Positions 63,940-64,000 of a stretch of DNA of 64,000 bases are shown piece by piece; the first letter of the stretch is position 1; every line of letters begins with the position of its first letter. The translations under genes were made by a program, and so were the position numbers. Source of the stretch: JBAXTZ01 sp041666525 (GTDB taxonomy: Bacteria > Bacillota > Negativicutes > JBAXTZ01); the NCBI GenBank assembly GCA_041666525.1, contig JBAYGT010000001.1:382550-446549 (forward strand). Direction: 5' to 3'. The notes under the pieces are model-generated. The model was given only the letters and a program-made list of their open reading frames with translations. It made no database searches and was not told the DNA's origin.

Positions 63940-64000
63940 GTCAAGCCCTCGGGCGATTAGTACTGGTCCGCTCCATACATTGCTGCACTTCCACTCCCAG
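63940..64000 (-). rRNA. rrl: 23S ribosomal RNA, 3' end (partial)
   Basis: The last about 60 bases of a 23S rRNA on the minus strand, including GGACCAGTACTAATCG and GAGGGCTTGACT, the Firmicutes-like 3' terminus. The gene continues beyond the window. Confidence 0.9.

Noticed and set aside
1..64000. CRISPR arrays, prophage, insertion sequences with transposase, and tRNA genes
   Set aside because: No direct-repeat arrays, phage or transposase genes were seen, and no tRNA-like cloverleaf was noticed by eye; a tRNA scan would be the decisive check.

Overview
The window most likely comes from a diderm Firmicute (Negativicutes-like). Evidence for an outer membrane: an LptD-type LPS assembly protein, an LpxL/HtrB-type lipid A acyltransferase, the two ADP-heptose kinase/adenylyltransferase proteins, seven GT9 heptosyltransferase-like proteins and ArnT-like enzymes. 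Evidence for a Firmicute: strong GGAGG ribosome binding sites, frequent GTG/TTG starts, PTS transporters, and a 23S rRNA 3' end that reads like Firmicutes 23S. The DNA is moderately AT-rich. Genus cannot be read from the sequence. Nearly everything is on the minus strand, and no gap between genes exceeds 300 bases.

Right to left, in the direction of transcription: the 3' end of a 23S rRNA and a 5S rRNA with terminator (63694-64000) are followed by a long envelope-polysaccharide block (63557 to 34409). It holds the lipid A acyltransferase, two ArnT-like membrane glycosyltransferases, a membrane-anchored sialidase-fold protein, an LptD homologue, RfbD, an LtaS-type phosphoglycerol transferase, the heptose-activating pair, seven GT9 proteins mixed with GT2/GT4/CgeB-type transferases, a broken acyltransferase-3 gene and a 1010-residue membrane protein. 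A terminator at 34337-34368 closes the block.

A second sugar block (34187 to 21873) contains CDP-glucose genes rfbG, rfbH and rfbF, a GtrA/GtrB pair, two SDR enzymes, ManC and, most notably, a thiamine-diphosphate carboligase next to an acylating acetaldehyde dehydrogenase and a 4-hydroxy-2-oxovalerate aldolase. Together these could make a C4-branched deoxy sugar carrying a four-carbon side chain (erwiniose-like). This is the best candidate for an undescribed system here. The block ends with a secreted GH18-fold protein whose catalytic residue is replaced.

The left third is metabolic: secG, a K+-dependent membrane pyrophosphatase, a secreted pullulanase, a three-subunit fructose-type PTS, a cytosolic GH13-GH77 fusion with an orphan cellobiose-type PTS IIC, a permease-mccA-mccB-methyltransferase operon for reverse transsulfuration, a CpsB-like phosphatase and a ROK repressor with a XylR-like operator. 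The pullulanase and the fusion enzyme suggest growth on branched alpha-glucans, with sugars entering by PTS.

Functional calls rest on reading motifs by eye; no database search was possible.
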